Shown here: positions 50,225 through 62,443 of the stretch, piece after piece
Numbering within the stretch: the stretch's first letter is position 1
Layout of the letters: each line of letters opens with the position of its first letter
From: Glycine soja
Taxonomy: Eukaryota > Streptophyta > Magnoliopsida > Fabales > Fabaceae
NCBI RefSeq assembly: GCF_004193775.1
Contig: NC_041011.1
Location: 45,515,167 to 45,579,166, forward strand
DNA length: 64,000 nucleotides
Direction of reading: 5' to 3'
The notes under the pieces: generated by a model
Database searches by the model: none
What the model was told of the DNA's origin: nothing
What the model saw: the letters and a program-made list of their open reading frames with translations, nothing else
Translations under genes and position numbers: made by a program

Positions 50225-50650
50225 TACGACGCTCTAATCAACTGAATTAATAAGTTAATTATGTTAAAAAATAATTAATGTCATTATATATAACACTAAA
50301 TTTTTTAATGTATATTTAATACGCATATAATTTTACATAATAAATTTTATAATAATTAATTTTGATCTAATAATATAAAAAATTTAATAATAATTTTGAT
50401 CTAATAATATTTTTTTACATATATAAATTTTAAATAAAAATCATAGGTTTAATAAAAATGTATATATGTAAAAACAATACATTATTAGATCAAAATTAAT
50501 TATTATAAAATTTATTATGTAAACTTATATGTGTATTAAATATACATTAGAAATTTTAATATTATATATAACGACGTTAATTATTTTTTAATATAATTAT
50601 CCTATTAACTCATTTGGTTAGAGCATTTGCAAGTCTCATACGGATTTGAT
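50225..50650. mobile_element. long inverted-repeat (fold-back) element
   Basis: Arms of about 185 bp (50225-50410 and 50465-50645) are inverted copies with good identity. Both contain TAATTAATTTTGATCTAATAA, TAATGTATATTTAATACGCA-like and GTTATATATAA blocks, separated by a loop of about 55 bp. A transcript would form a near-continuous hairpin. Diverged relatives of one arm occur at 420-720. Confidence 0.7.
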
Positions 50651-52780
50651 AATTCATACGTCGATTGTCAATCTATATGTGGTTATATATAAGGATATTT
50701 TTGGTTTTTATCTCACTACTGGATGTATTGGAAAAATTTTGGGTGCAGGAAGAAAATCCTTTTACTTTATGTATGACCCTTGTTTTTCAAAGCATTAGCT
50801 TAAATTTGTAGACCAGTGAAAGCCTAGTTTAAGGTTTATTTAAATGGTTACATCCATAAAAACATGAAAATATATACTTTTAAGTATGCTAATAAACTTT
50901 TGCTTCGACTTTCTTAGTTTTAATTAGAACCTAAGAATTTAACACAAAAATGTATTACTGTATATATATAAAATTATAACCTAAAGTGTATTTTTGGTAT
51001 TTATACATAATATTTATTTTTAATTCAACTCTTATACAAAATCATTTTTAATTGTGCTCTAAGCGAATAATTAAAGGCCTGGTACTCTCAACTGTGCCTT
51101 AAGCGATAAGGCAATTGCAAGATGTATGAGTGACTCACCATGTATAGTGTTCCAATTAATGTGCATCCAATCTTTAATTGACAAACAGTATAATCACAAG
51201 AGAACTTGAAATTGAAGAAGAACACTGCACTATGAATTCAACATCTGGTAATTTGCTACGTAAACCTCTAGCAAATATGTTCTAGAATCTAATTTAAGAG
51301 ACCAAAAGAAGCTATAGATTTTCACACAAAAGAAAACACAAAAGAATATGAAGAATTAGCATGATATAAAAATGACATAACTTATGAAAGAAGAAAGTGA
51401 TTTAACAAAAATGTGAATCTGCGTTACTTGAAATGAGAAAATTAAAAGTGAATACAAACGAAAATTAAAATATACTATAGAAACTGACTAATATATAAAT
51501 AGTTAACTAACAACTACTCTTGATATTTCTAACAAGGCTGTCAAGTCTAAGAATTAACGCTATAAAAAAGTATTTTCCATTAATTCTTAGAATTTAAATT
51601 AAAGACCTAACTTAACCATATAAAATCTATTTACAAGGCAGAGGTTATCTCTCACTTTCATAGTACTTTCTCTTATTCTTTATATAATAAAAAATAAATA
51701 ACTAATTCATTAACCTAAATAAAAATAAGTAAGTTAGTTAATTTAATTAATAATATCATAAATTTAAGTTTTATTTAAAAAATATTTATAGAAAATAATA
51801 GTAATATTTATTATTTAATGACATTACACATAATTCAAGGGATCAGATTACATTTTTTTCAAAAAACCGTACTTGCATGAAGAATGATAAAATATCTTTC
51901 ACAAAAAGGTGAAGATATAAAAAAAATTAATAAGTAATTAATACATCTTAAAATAAATTGATATTTCTTATAATTGTGACCAAAATAATAGACTCTTTTG
52001 TTTCTTATAAAAATAATCAATAAAAAAAATCAAAAAATTATATCTTAACAATATTTAATAAATGTGAGACTTCTTTTTTTAATATTAACTTAAAAAAGCG
52101 TTAATCATTAATATTCTTCTCTCTCACGCGCACTCGCAAGCACTCTGCGTCCTGCTAAAAGTGTCTTAAAGAAATTTTTTATTTTAAATATGTCAATCTT
52201 TTTTAGATGTAACATTTTCATCAATATATGAGATATTTTTTATTTTATGAATACTAATAATAATTTTTTTTTATTACTGGACTTAAAACATAAGTTTTAG
52301 TTGGTTTATCCTATTGACCCTGAATAAATATCAATTCTTTATATCAATAAATGTGTTTTTAATACACTGGCAAATCAAATGTGACTCTATCTTATTGAAT
52401 AGTTTAAAAGCAAGTTAGATATTTGATGAAAATCAAGTTGAATCACTACTGTAACATTTCATTTCATGCTATTCAGAACTTTTCAAACAAATAATGATAT
52501 AAAATAATAAAGGAAAAGAGAAAAATGAAAGAATGAATACCTTGAGATGTCATTCAATAAAAAGAATTAATATGTTCATTCATTTATTTAATATGGGTTT
52601 CATGAAAAAAACATATAAATAAATATCATATTACATTATAATTTATTTCTGGTAATTATGTATATAAAGGATTATTGAAAAATCATACTCATTCTAATGA
52701 TCTCTCCTTAACAGCAAAAATATATATTAAAAAAAGCTTGTAAAATAAAAAAAATACACAAAAACATATTTGATTCTCCG

Positions 52781-53026
52781 TCAATCATCCTCAAAAGAAA
52801 AAGGAGGAGAAAAACACAAGAATGCGCAAATTTCATTCCACCCCTTCTTCTTATTATCATGATTACTAATATTATTATTTTCAACTCCTCCCAAAATTTG
52901 AGTAACCTTATCCATCGGAGAGTTACATTTGCCTTCTTTCTTAACACATTTATTTTCCTGATTGTACTGATGACAACACTCTCGAGGGACAGTCCGCCAG
53001 AAGTTCGGATCTAGCAATTGTTGCAT
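52781..53026 (-). CDS. unrecognised small ORF, possible exon
   Basis: An 81-codon frame starting MQQLLDPNFWRTVPRECCHQ, with five cysteines in its first half and a hydrophilic, asparagine-rich second half. No signal peptide or membrane segment. Base composition is less AT-rich than its surroundings, which is why it stands out. An AG lies just before the ATG on the coding strand, so this could also be an internal exon of a lost gene. I do not recognise the family; it may be non-coding. Confidence 0.2.
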   Translation of the reverse strand: MQQLLDPNFWRTVPRECCHQYNQENKCVKKEGKCNSPMDKVTQILGGVENNNISNHDNKKKGWNEICAFLCFSPPFSFEDD

Positions 53027-53365
53027 AGCTAATCATCTTATGAATAAAACTAAATAAAGATGAATGTTGCACTGGTGCACGTGTTTTGTCATGTTAAAGT
53101 ATTCATCATTATCTTCTTATCAGATATTTTTGGTTCATAGTGATTTATGACGTGAGTGCAACGTAGGTACTACACATTTTTCTTTTATTTTTATTACTAA
53201 ATAGTCATTGATTTAAACGATATAGAATTTTCTTAGATCTTAAATAAAGTGTTTAATTCAAATTTTATGAAGGAAAAAATACTATTAGCAGAGTCCCCCC
53301 TAAATATAGATCGCCTGAGTTGATCTAATTAGTTATAATACAATGTCTGGATACCAAGATTTTAG

Positions 53366-53396
<31 letters not shown>
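53366..53396. repeat. TAA microsatellite
   Basis: About ten uninterrupted AAT/TAA units. Confidence 0.95.
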
Positions 53397-53398
<2 letters not shown>

Positions 53399-54116
53399 GT
53401 TACATAAACAAGTTACTGTACTTTAAAAGTTTTTTTAATCGACAGAGTCGTCTTTAAAAAAAAAATCAAGTCTCAACATATTAACTTTTACAAAAATGTA
53501 ATGGAGAGTGTGGTTGGTTCCCGTGAAAGATCCTATTAATCAAGGAAGATTTTTAGTTTTAACTTTATAAATAAAAAAAATATGATTAAGGAAAAGATTT
53601 ATTAAAGATGAGTAATTAGATCTTTTTGTAAAGGTTAACCATCAACAAAGTTGATGAATATTCTACATGGTAACATATTTTTTTTTACAGAATTATAACC
53701 TATTTAATCCTAAATCAATTGACATGCGATTATTTTAATTTATTTATTTTGTGATCTTAAGTTTAAATATTGGATATGCAAATACATTTTATACTTGAAG
53801 GGAGGATTACTGTTCATATAATAATCTTATCCAACCCATAATTATCTTTTGGTAAAAGATATTTGTGATCTATAAAAATATTAATAATAAGAATTTATTA
53901 AAGAAAAATAGTGTAACATTATATTGGATCAATCACGTTATCTCTTAAATAGATTTATTATCATTTTCTTTTGTTTTTAAAATAAGGTTATAATTTTAAA
54001 TAATTAATAGAATATTAACGACAATTAGAAAATAAAGACTTTTTTTTAAAAAAAATATCGGAACCTCTTAACAATGTATAAACTAAATATCCAAATCCAA
54101 TTATATGCATAAAATT

Positions 54117-54395
54117 AGGTTTAAATATATTTTAAATTTTTTTTATTTAACATTTTTTATTTTTCATCCATACAAATCATTTTTTATTTTTAGTTATTAT
54201 AAATTATGTTTATTTTATTTTTTGTCCTAATAATACATTAAATAATATTTTTTTAACCGTTCAAAACATTACCTAAAATGTCTTAATGAAATTATAAATA
54301 AAACAAATATAATTTATAAGAACTAAAAAAATTAGAAGAAAAATAAAAAAAAAACAACACTGAATTGGAAGGACTAAAATTATATTTATTAACTC
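54117..54395. mobile_element. degenerate fold-back (MITE-like)
   Basis: The left end GGTTTAAATATATTTTAAA resembles the MULE-type terminus. The inner blocks TTATAAATTATGTTTATTTT and, reversed, TTATAAATTATATTTGTTTT are inverted copies. The right terminus is eroded. Non-coding. Confidence 0.45.
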
Positions 54396-54927
54396 CTAAA
54401 ATTCATTATCATAATCTGCCAGAAGAAAGGATACTCTAAAAAAAGATTGTTTGATTTTCTTCGCATGTTGAACCTAAATTATACTCCATGCAGAAACTAT
54501 TTAGATCAATGAGTAGTTAATGCAGGTACATAGTACGTACATGTTTAATTTGATCTCCTTAAACAAAATAGTGCGAATTTAAGTCTTATTTTAAAATTTA
54601 AGAAAATAGAAAAACTGTTCGGAGAGTATAAGCCCTAAAAAATGCCATGTTCTCTCCTGTTGATCCTGAATTAATATCAACCTCAATAGATGAAGCAATA
54701 GCAAGCTGTTTATTAGCAATGTTTTTCTTTCTTCGTTAATTTTTTCTACTAGCTGTCTTTGATTGGCAATGTTCTGGATTTGTATGTTTTCCACTTTTCC
54801 TTCATTCTTCTTTCTTGTTGCCACTTTTTGTTTGGTATGCTTGTACATCATCTATAATAATATTTAATTGTTCAACGTCAATCAATTTTGACTAAGTTTC
54901 CTTTTCGGCAAACTTTCATTCCACGTA

Positions 54928-57646
54928 ACTACTAGAAAAATAGATTTAATATTGCTAGGTTAATATCAATTTTCGACAAAACCTGTTAACATAAATACTG
55001 TGACATAATTGTAAATAACGTGTATTTATTCACATTGATTTTCTTAAAAATCAATGTCAATGAAGTGAAGTTAACATTGATTTTTAGAAAACTAATGTTA
55101 ATGTTAGCTAGTTAACATAAGTTTTTCAAAAATCGATGTTAACTAACTAACGTTAAGATCGATTTTTTAAAAATCGATATTAACATCAGTTCATTAACAT
55201 TGGTTTTTCAAAAAATCTATGTTAATGTATGATAAGTTAACATTAGTTTCTTTCAAAAAAATCGATGTTAACGTTAACATCACTTGGTTAACATCGATTT
55301 TCAATATAAAAAAATCCGATGTTAAACTTAAATTTAAAAATATCAGAACACGAACTTTATTTTCATTACGCTCTCTTCTTCTTTGACTCAGCTCCGTCTT
55401 CGCGGTTTTGCCTCTTCTCCATCTTAGCTCCGTCTTCGTGGCTCTGTCTCTCTCTACAACCTTATCGCCATTGTGCCCTCGCCACCGTGCCCTTGCCACT
55501 ATGATAGGTATTTTTCTACTTATTTTTTGCGATTGTGTCTCTCTCTGCATCTTTTTGTGTTGAATACCATGGTTGAGTTTTTGCCAAGTGCCATGGCAGA
55601 GTGGCATGGCATTGCCTCAACTATGGTGGCCACAACGTTCTTGGTTAGACCTCACATGGCCGAGTTTTGATAATTACATTTAGCAGGTTGTTGTAGTAGC
55701 AATGTTTGTGCAACGACATGCTTATGCTTTTTCTATTTAGGGTTCTTTTACTCGGACTTTATCAGAGTTTAAATCAGCACTTTAGTTATGCGTGTGTATG
55801 TTTCTCTTCTCTCTATTTGCATAACATTAGCAACCCCTCACTCACTTTTTTTTATTTCTCAAGTTATTCCTTGCACCATTTACATGACACCAAAGTTGAT
55901 CCAAGGCTTCAATCTATCAAAAATGTTGTTTGTATCCATCTTTATACAATTATGGATTTTGTAACTCACTTTACATTATTGTTTGTTACCTAACTTATTG
56001 TTTTAAATTCATATATAATTTATTTTATTTTAACAACAATAGGCATATGACTGAGACAAACATGCGAACGGGGAATGCTGATGTGTATGGATTCCTCGAG
56101 CCATAGTCCATACAGAGATCTGAACAATTGCAATTTGAATCAGAAAATTATATTAAGAACTAAATGCAAAATTGAAAGAGAAATGTGTACCTAGGAACCT
56201 ATTTGAATGGGTAAGTTAAACTGAACAAATGAATTTAAATAATGTGTAGTAGTATAATAACTTATATTGTTCTCCAGCACAGTGCATATTGACAAATTGT
56301 CGTCATTTTGTCTAAGAAAAATATTGTCATCTGATTTTGTTCGTTGCATAATAGGTCAGACAACTACCTGAAAGGAATTATTAACATGTTAATTATATTT
56401 TTCAATACATTTACACTTGCATTAGTCAGAAACATCAATATTTTAATTATACAATACACATCCATGTTTGTATTGAACAATACTTTGAAATGATTTGGCG
56501 ATACTCCACAAAGTAAATTCAAGGTTGCTGCTAGGTGGATTGTTGTTAAAGTAAGTCATTTAAACAATGTTTCTAAGTATATTTTATTACTGTGTAGAGT
56601 AATTTGTACTTAACATTCAATATCTAAATTTTATAATGTATTTAGTGTAATAGACAAAAAGGAAGCAATGAGTGCGGATATTACGTCATGCACTGGATAT
56701 CAACTATAATCTTAGGAAGTTTTAAGAATAATTAGAAAATGGTAATTGTTTAATTCAAACGTATTTCATTTTGTTATAATTGATATTATATACTATTAAC
56801 TTATGTTTTATTATATAATGTAGCATTTCAATGATGCTAGACCATTGGAACTAGAGATATTTAAGGCGATTCACATCCAGTGGGTAAACTACTATTTGAA
56901 AGTTAAAAATGAAACAATTAATGTTTAAGTAATTTTGAAATTGTAGTTTAGTTCATTTACATTTTTTACAATTCATGTAATGTATGCACATTAAATATTC
57001 TTTTAATTCATAGTAAATAATCAATTTTTATGAAATTTCTGCTAAAAACTGTCTGAAAATAGACTGAAAATTATCTATTGTGATTCTACTTTTAAATTTA
57101 AAGGTTAATTTAGAACAATTAAAAAAACATACAACATATTAAAAAAATCCAAAAAACAACATCAATTTTTAGTAAAAATCGATGTTGATGTTTTCAAACA
57201 ACTAAAAACCGATGCTGATGATGTTGGTTGTTAGTCAACAAGATCGGTGTTTAGTAAAAATCGATATTGTTGTCTAACAACCAATATCGGTTTTTACAAA
57301 AAAAATCGATGTTGGGGAGTACAAATCAACATTGCTCTATTCTAAAAATTAATGTTGTATGTATATATTAACATTGACTTTTGTAAAAATCGATGTTGTA
57401 TGTATAAGTTAACATCGATCTGGATAAAAATTGATATTGATTTATAGATATTTGACTTTTTTTTATAATTTTTACTATATAACATCGATTTTTAAAAAAA
57501 TTGATGTTATCATTTTTATGTTAACATCAATTTTGAAAAACTAATGTTAACGATATTACTTCCAACGTAAATACTTTCAACATTAGTTATTAATCGATGT
57601 TGAAAGTCTTTAATAACCGATATTAAAACTCTATTTTCTAAGAGTG
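54928..57646 (+). mobile_element. CACTA element (Tgm-like) with a Ulp1 remnant
   Basis: The left end reads ACTACTAGAAAAATAG and the reversed right end CACTCTTAGAAAATAG, CACTA-type terminal repeats. Both sub-terminal zones (54950-55330 and 57160-57620) contain many direct and inverted copies of a motif around ACATCGATTTTT, often as local palindromes. This dense array is characteristic of CACTA transposase-binding regions and resembles soybean Tgm. The interior carries a broken Ulp1-type protease gene (56476-56928). No TNP2-type transposase was seen, so it is non-autonomous. The 3-bp target duplication could not be confirmed. Confidence 0.8.
56476..56928 (+). pseudogene. Ulp1-like (C48) cysteine protease remnant
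   Basis: Three pieces in order match the C-terminal half of the Ulp1-type proteases carried by plant DNA transposons. FGDTPQSKFKVAARWIVVK is followed by a GTAAGT donor. After a TTTAG acceptor comes CNRQKGSNECGYYVMHW and ISTIILGSFKNN, with the catalytic Cys in NECGYY. After a second intron, HFNDARPLELEIFKAIHIQW runs to YYLKVKNETINV and a stop. Breaks: TGA in the first piece and TAG replacing the usual Trp after FKNN. The His and Asp of the triad, expected upstream, were not found. Confidence 0.8.
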
Positions 57647-58006
57647 AGTTGGGCACTTCCTTGGAGAAACAAACATAATTTTCATTTGCTTTATAGCATG
57701 TTATTGACCGATAGAAATAATCATTTCATTTGCTATAACTAATAGCTATTTCTGAAGTGTATGCATGATAAGATTTTATGCTTTACAAACCACTCTTCAT
57801 ATCAAAATCATGTAAACCATTTTCTCTGTTTTTTATAATCTAATAATGATACGATTTGCATTCTTACCTTTTTTTAACTTCTTATTGATTTATTTCATTT
57901 TTTAGATTTAAAATACTGTTTAAATGTGATTTATTTTAAAAAATGATATTACACAGGAAAAAAACACTACAAGGGAAGATTTATCCGAATCTTAACGAAG
58001 ACAAGG

Positions 58007-58170
58007 TTGGATTTGAAAGAAGTCTCTTTGCACGATAATCATACATTTGATTTGGTAAAGCCGTCTAAAGCCATCATAAAAGCCTTAGAAAACAAGTGGA
58101 TTTATAGAGTGGAGCAAGAAAGAAATTTTGTGTCTTTGATATATGAAGTTAGATTGGTCATGCATGAAAT
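58007..58170 (+). pseudogene. copia reverse transcriptase N-terminal remnant
   Basis: The frame HDNHTFDLVKPSKAIIKALE, then NKWIYRVEQE and EVRLVMHE, matches the start of the copia reverse transcriptase domain (usual form: T-W-LV-P ... L-KWV-RVK ... KARLV). Only about 55 codons remain and the conserved KARLVAKG is changed. It lies just beyond the right end of the CACTA element. Confidence 0.65.
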
Positions 58171-58248
58171 GAAAAAATTATTAAGTAATTCAGCAACATC
58201 ATATCATTTATAGTTCTGATTAATCATAGTGTGAATATGAATAATGAA

Positions 58249-58283
<35 letters not shown>

Positions 58284-58610
58284 TTAAAGATATATTCAAT
58301 AATCACCTAACAATAACTGTGTTATTCATTAATTTAAGAGATCTTAGTTAATTTAAAATATTAAATTATTTATGCATCAGATTATATATGATTGGTCAAG
58401 ATCATTGATGATATGGTGATCTTGAATCACTTAATAATTTTTCCATAAAAGACTTAAGTTAAAGATGAGATGTTGATTTTAATGAGATTTTCTCACATAT
58501 AATGAATATATTATCCCCTAGAATCGTGTTGATATAACTTTTAATTTAAAGGTAGAGAAAATAAATATTTAAAAATAACTTTCCATATTTAAAGGAAGAG
58601 ATTTACATTA

Positions 58611-58711
58611 AATAAGCTAATAAGTTTTAGGATAAAAGCAAGAAAAACTATATAAAGGCTAAAATAAGCTAATAACTTTTAGGATAAAAGCAAGAAAACT
58701 ATTTGAAGGCT
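58611..58711. repeat. 50-bp tandem duplication
   Basis: AATAAGCTAATAAGTTTTAG...AAGGCT at 58611-58660 is repeated at 58663-58711 with a few substitutions. Confidence 0.85.
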
Positions 58712-58712
58712 A

Positions 58713-60100
58713 TACATCTTGAAGGAGGCTTCGGGATGAACAAAAAAGACTAGAAGAAGAATATTTCTAATCATTGTGTCTTTGTTGAAAAATTTGTTTT
58801 ATAATGACTTTATTATTCTATTACTATATGTTGATGACAAGGATCGTAAAAGAATTATAATTATCTTTTTGATATATTTATGTGCAATATAATAATTTAA
58901 ATACTTAGAGTGTCATATATAAAGAATAAAATAAAAAAAGAGAAATAATAAGGAGAAATAAAAAAAATAATATAAAAATATTGTAAATTATTGTATAAAA
59001 TATAATTTAAATAAAAAATAAATAATATTTGGCCTAAACCATATTTGAAGCTTTTAAAATCAAATACACCCCTCAAATATAGTAGCAATACATTTCACCT
59101 AAATTTTAGACATTGACTAAACTTATGTCTGACACACGTGCAAAAGCATTTTCCAGAAGTTGCCCCGATAGGATAGAATCTAAGCTTTTGCCTGAATCTC
59201 CATCTTTTGATGTTATGCACCATTAAATGTTTATTATTTTCGGTTATAATTTTTTCCCGGTACAAACCAAATACATGCTATCAAACGTTATTTCAGGATT
59301 TTGTTCCATTCCCGTGTCTTCATATATTCTATTTGATTTATTTCTTAAGTTAGAAATTATATTTGTATAATTTCTTGGTATACAGATCCGAGATTCAATT
59401 CCCTTGAAGAGTGCCGTAAAATATATTGAACCGAAAGTGTATAATCATTCGTCTTTCAACACAGTCGTCAAGTACTTGCATACATTTAGCGAATAACTGG
59501 TTCTCTATGTTCATCACATTTAATTTTTACTCTCGTATATATGAAAAAAAAATTGTTAGGAGAGATGAAATTTATTTAAGTTAAATTTGTATATTTTGAA
59601 AGAAATTAATCTTAGACGGTAAGTTAAAGAAAATTTTAAATTACATTAAAAAACTCATTGGTCTTAAAGTTAGCAGTAGTGAGAAAATTGTGAGTTTATG
59701 CAGAACCATGGTAGAAATCAGCACCCACAGATATCCATTAATTATTTGGCAATAAAAAAATAAAAAACATTTGTTAAAATATATATTACAATTACGTAAA
59801 GTTCTATATGATAATGGTGCAAATCAGATTTGACGAATTTTATACGAATTACGTTGACGTACGTACATAGTAGCTATAGTACTACCACAGATCATACAAC
59901 AAGCCAGTTTTAATAACACATATTATACATGCACATTCCATCATATATGTACGTACATATATATCTCATATACCTTAGTTAACCAACTGGCAAGAGCTAT
60001 CATACCCTCGCGATATTACACATTTACATTGCTCTCAGCCTCAATATTAGCAAGGGAGTACTGCAGGTTAATGTATAAATAATGCATGGGTAGAAAGATG

Positions 60101-60133
<33 letters not shown>

Positions 60134-60237
60134 ATATGTTTTATATTAAACCAAGTATATATAGTTAATTAAAAAACTTTCTGGGCTAAATATAGATAAC
60201 TTAAACTAAAAATTAATAGTCGGAATTAATATTCAAG
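58713..60237. other. 3' side of the second DVL gene
   Basis: No gene recognised. The part next to 60238 should include the 3' UTR of the DVL gene. A short AT microsatellite is at about 60100-60125. Confidence 0.45.
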
Positions 60238-60414
60238 CTAAGGGTCATCACAATGATCTTGCCAGCAAATAAGCATTGTGACACAGCGTCGAAGGATATA
60301 GAACCTGGCCCTATGCTCCTTCGCCAGCCTGGTGCATCTTCTTCTGAAGGATTTGAAGGGTCCACAAATTTGCTTGTTGTTGCTGAAGCTATTGTTGTTG
60401 TCTTCTTGCTTCAT
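60238..60414 (-). CDS. DVL/RTFL small regulatory polypeptide (58 aa)
   Basis: A second DEVIL/ROTUNDIFOLIA-like peptide gene, single exon, 59 codons including stop. It starts MKQEDNNNSFSNNKQ, a short polar N-terminus as usual in the family. The RTF domain follows: CGPFKSFRRRCTRLAKEHRA at about 17-36, then RFYILRRCVTMLICWQD at about 36-52, with a six-residue tail ending DDP. RFYILRRC-TML-CW is the family's canonical core, so this copy is closer to consensus than the one at 46374-46526, where FWRCI replaces LRRCV. The two share coding, leader and promoter sequence, indicating duplication. The family is implicated in organ shape, and a Medicago member has been linked to nodulation; neither is shown here. 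Confidence 0.94.
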   Translation of the reverse strand: MKQEDNNNSFSNNKQICGPFKSFRRRCTRLAKEHRARFYILRRCVTMLICWQDHCDDP

Positions 60415-60632
60415 ATCACTCCAGCTAGTATGCTGCTTGTGATTGATTTTTCTTGCTGCTAGCTGCTTCTCAATTGTTGATATAGTTGTTGCTGCTACGT
60501 GAAAGAGTGATGGTAGTTACGGTTGAAGGAGCAGGGAGTAAAAGAATGATAATGGACTTCCACAAGGGGAACAACAAGATGGTGAAGAGAGGTTGAGTTT
60601 CCAACTTGTTAATTTTGGTGATGAATATGAAG

Positions 60633-60638
60633 TTTATA
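60633..60638 (-). promoter_or_regulatory. TATA box of the second DVL gene
   Basis: TATAAA on the minus strand, followed downstream by CTTCAT, then CACCAAAATT and TTGGAAACTCAACCTCTC. That order matches the promoter of the first DVL gene. Confidence 0.6.
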
Positions 60639-62381
60639 GGTATATATATGTGTATATATCTACCAATATATATGCGGATTTAGAAGTGTACGTGTGGTTT
60701 TTTGGTACTGAAAGTTTTAGGGAAAATAAATGCTATATAGTATATACTTCACTCTAAGCATATGACACATAAGTGATAGCAATTAAGCATTTATATATAG
60801 TAGTACTTAATGTCTTACATAAAGGAAATGATAGCGGGAAACCTACTTACACTTTTGTAGATTTTTGTGAAATATCTTGCACAATTATCTGTATCTTTTC
60901 CCTGTTTGCTTGAATTGACATACGATATTATTTCAGCAGCTATCATGTAAATCACTTTCGTTATAGATCTTTAGCTTGAATTACTCCACATGCAGGTTAA
61001 ACTTTATTAATTTCTTTACTTCCCTATTAATTTTAATTGTATTTTAAATATGTTTTTGTAAAAAATTAACAGTATGTTTGCATTGTTTTTGGCAATATAA
61101 TCAGTTGAAGGAATCAATTAATAGTCGAATATATAGTTAACGGATTATAAACAGAATGATTCTTGTTGATCCGGTAATTTTACTAATTAAGGAAGATATT
61201 CTCTATTCTACAAACTGTAAGTTTAATTTCCAAACTATTCTAAAATGTAAAAATTGAATGTCTAGAAAAGTTTGGAAAGAATGGTATATGAAATATAAAC
61301 ACAAGCATGAAAAGTTAAATGAAAGCCTGTAAATAAAACGATATAAATCAAAGGCTATTGGAAAGTAAATTACTAAAAGTATAAGATTAATGTAAATCTT
61401 TATGTTTAATTAATGTTTTATTTGGAGGTTTTTGCAATTGTTTGTACACTATTTGTAAGTCTAAAATACTATTGACCTCACATAGCCTGTCTACCATGTT
61501 CTCAATTATATAATTATTGACAACTAAAACTAGAATATTGTAAATAATTACATAACTAAGTTTTGTGCAAAAAATACATATAGTTTAAAAATACCCCCAA
61601 ACCTGCAAGGTTTTTATTAACAAGATCTTTTGTGGACTAGTGGAGTCCGTTTTGAGAAAAAAAAAGGTAAACTAATTTAATTTAATATACTTTTTACAAT
61701 TAACTAATATCATAAGTTTATAGTTTAAAATATAACTTTAATTTAATCTAATTCAATTCAGTTACCTTTTATTTGTGTTTATTATAAATTAAAGAATCGA
61801 ATCAATTAAGAAATGTGTTTAACAACTTTATAATAATTAGACAATCTTAAAAAACAAAGACCTCAAAAAATTTTTTGGTACTTAAAAATAAAACTAAAAA
61901 TATATAGGTTTGAAAAATTAGAATAGATCTATAAGGTAATAGTTTTTTTTTTTTTTTTAAGTTGAAGCATGCATGCAACACGCACCTTGACTCAGTTTGT
62001 GTTGAATCTGTTTTCAATTTTTTCTTAGAACTTTTATTATACAAAATCACTAAAATGTAGAAATATGTTTTTATAGAAATAGATCAAACAAAAGTACAAC
62101 TTAAGTTACAAAATTAGACTAATATAAATTGAAAAAAAAAATTAATCACTTCAAAATGCTAATATAAATCTAAATATAATTTTAAAGTAATTATCTCCAT
62201 AATTAGGTAAAATAATAGCTAGTGTTTTAGCTGTGAGTGTACATGATAAATATATATTTTATATAATTAAAAAGTATGATAAATAAATACTTAAAATATA
62301 CACGTATATTATAATTAAATTTTATAATAAAAAAATATTTTTAAACATATAAATTAAATTAAAATTTTATAGTAAACAATA

Positions 62382-62388
<7 letters not shown>

Positions 62389-62440
<52 letters not shown>
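62389..62440. repeat. AT microsatellite
   Basis: About 26 AT units after a single GT interruption. Confidence 0.95.

Positions 62441-62443
<3 letters not shown>

Larger units (their letters stand above)
50651..54116. other. AT-rich intergenic DNA
   Basis: No confident gene. One short cysteine-containing frame (52781-53026) is listed separately. It also contains the TAA microsatellite at 53366-53396. Confidence 0.45.

Noticed and set aside
60253..60462. 69-codon plus-strand frame over the second DVL gene
   Set aside because: Antisense shadow of the DVL frame, no family match.
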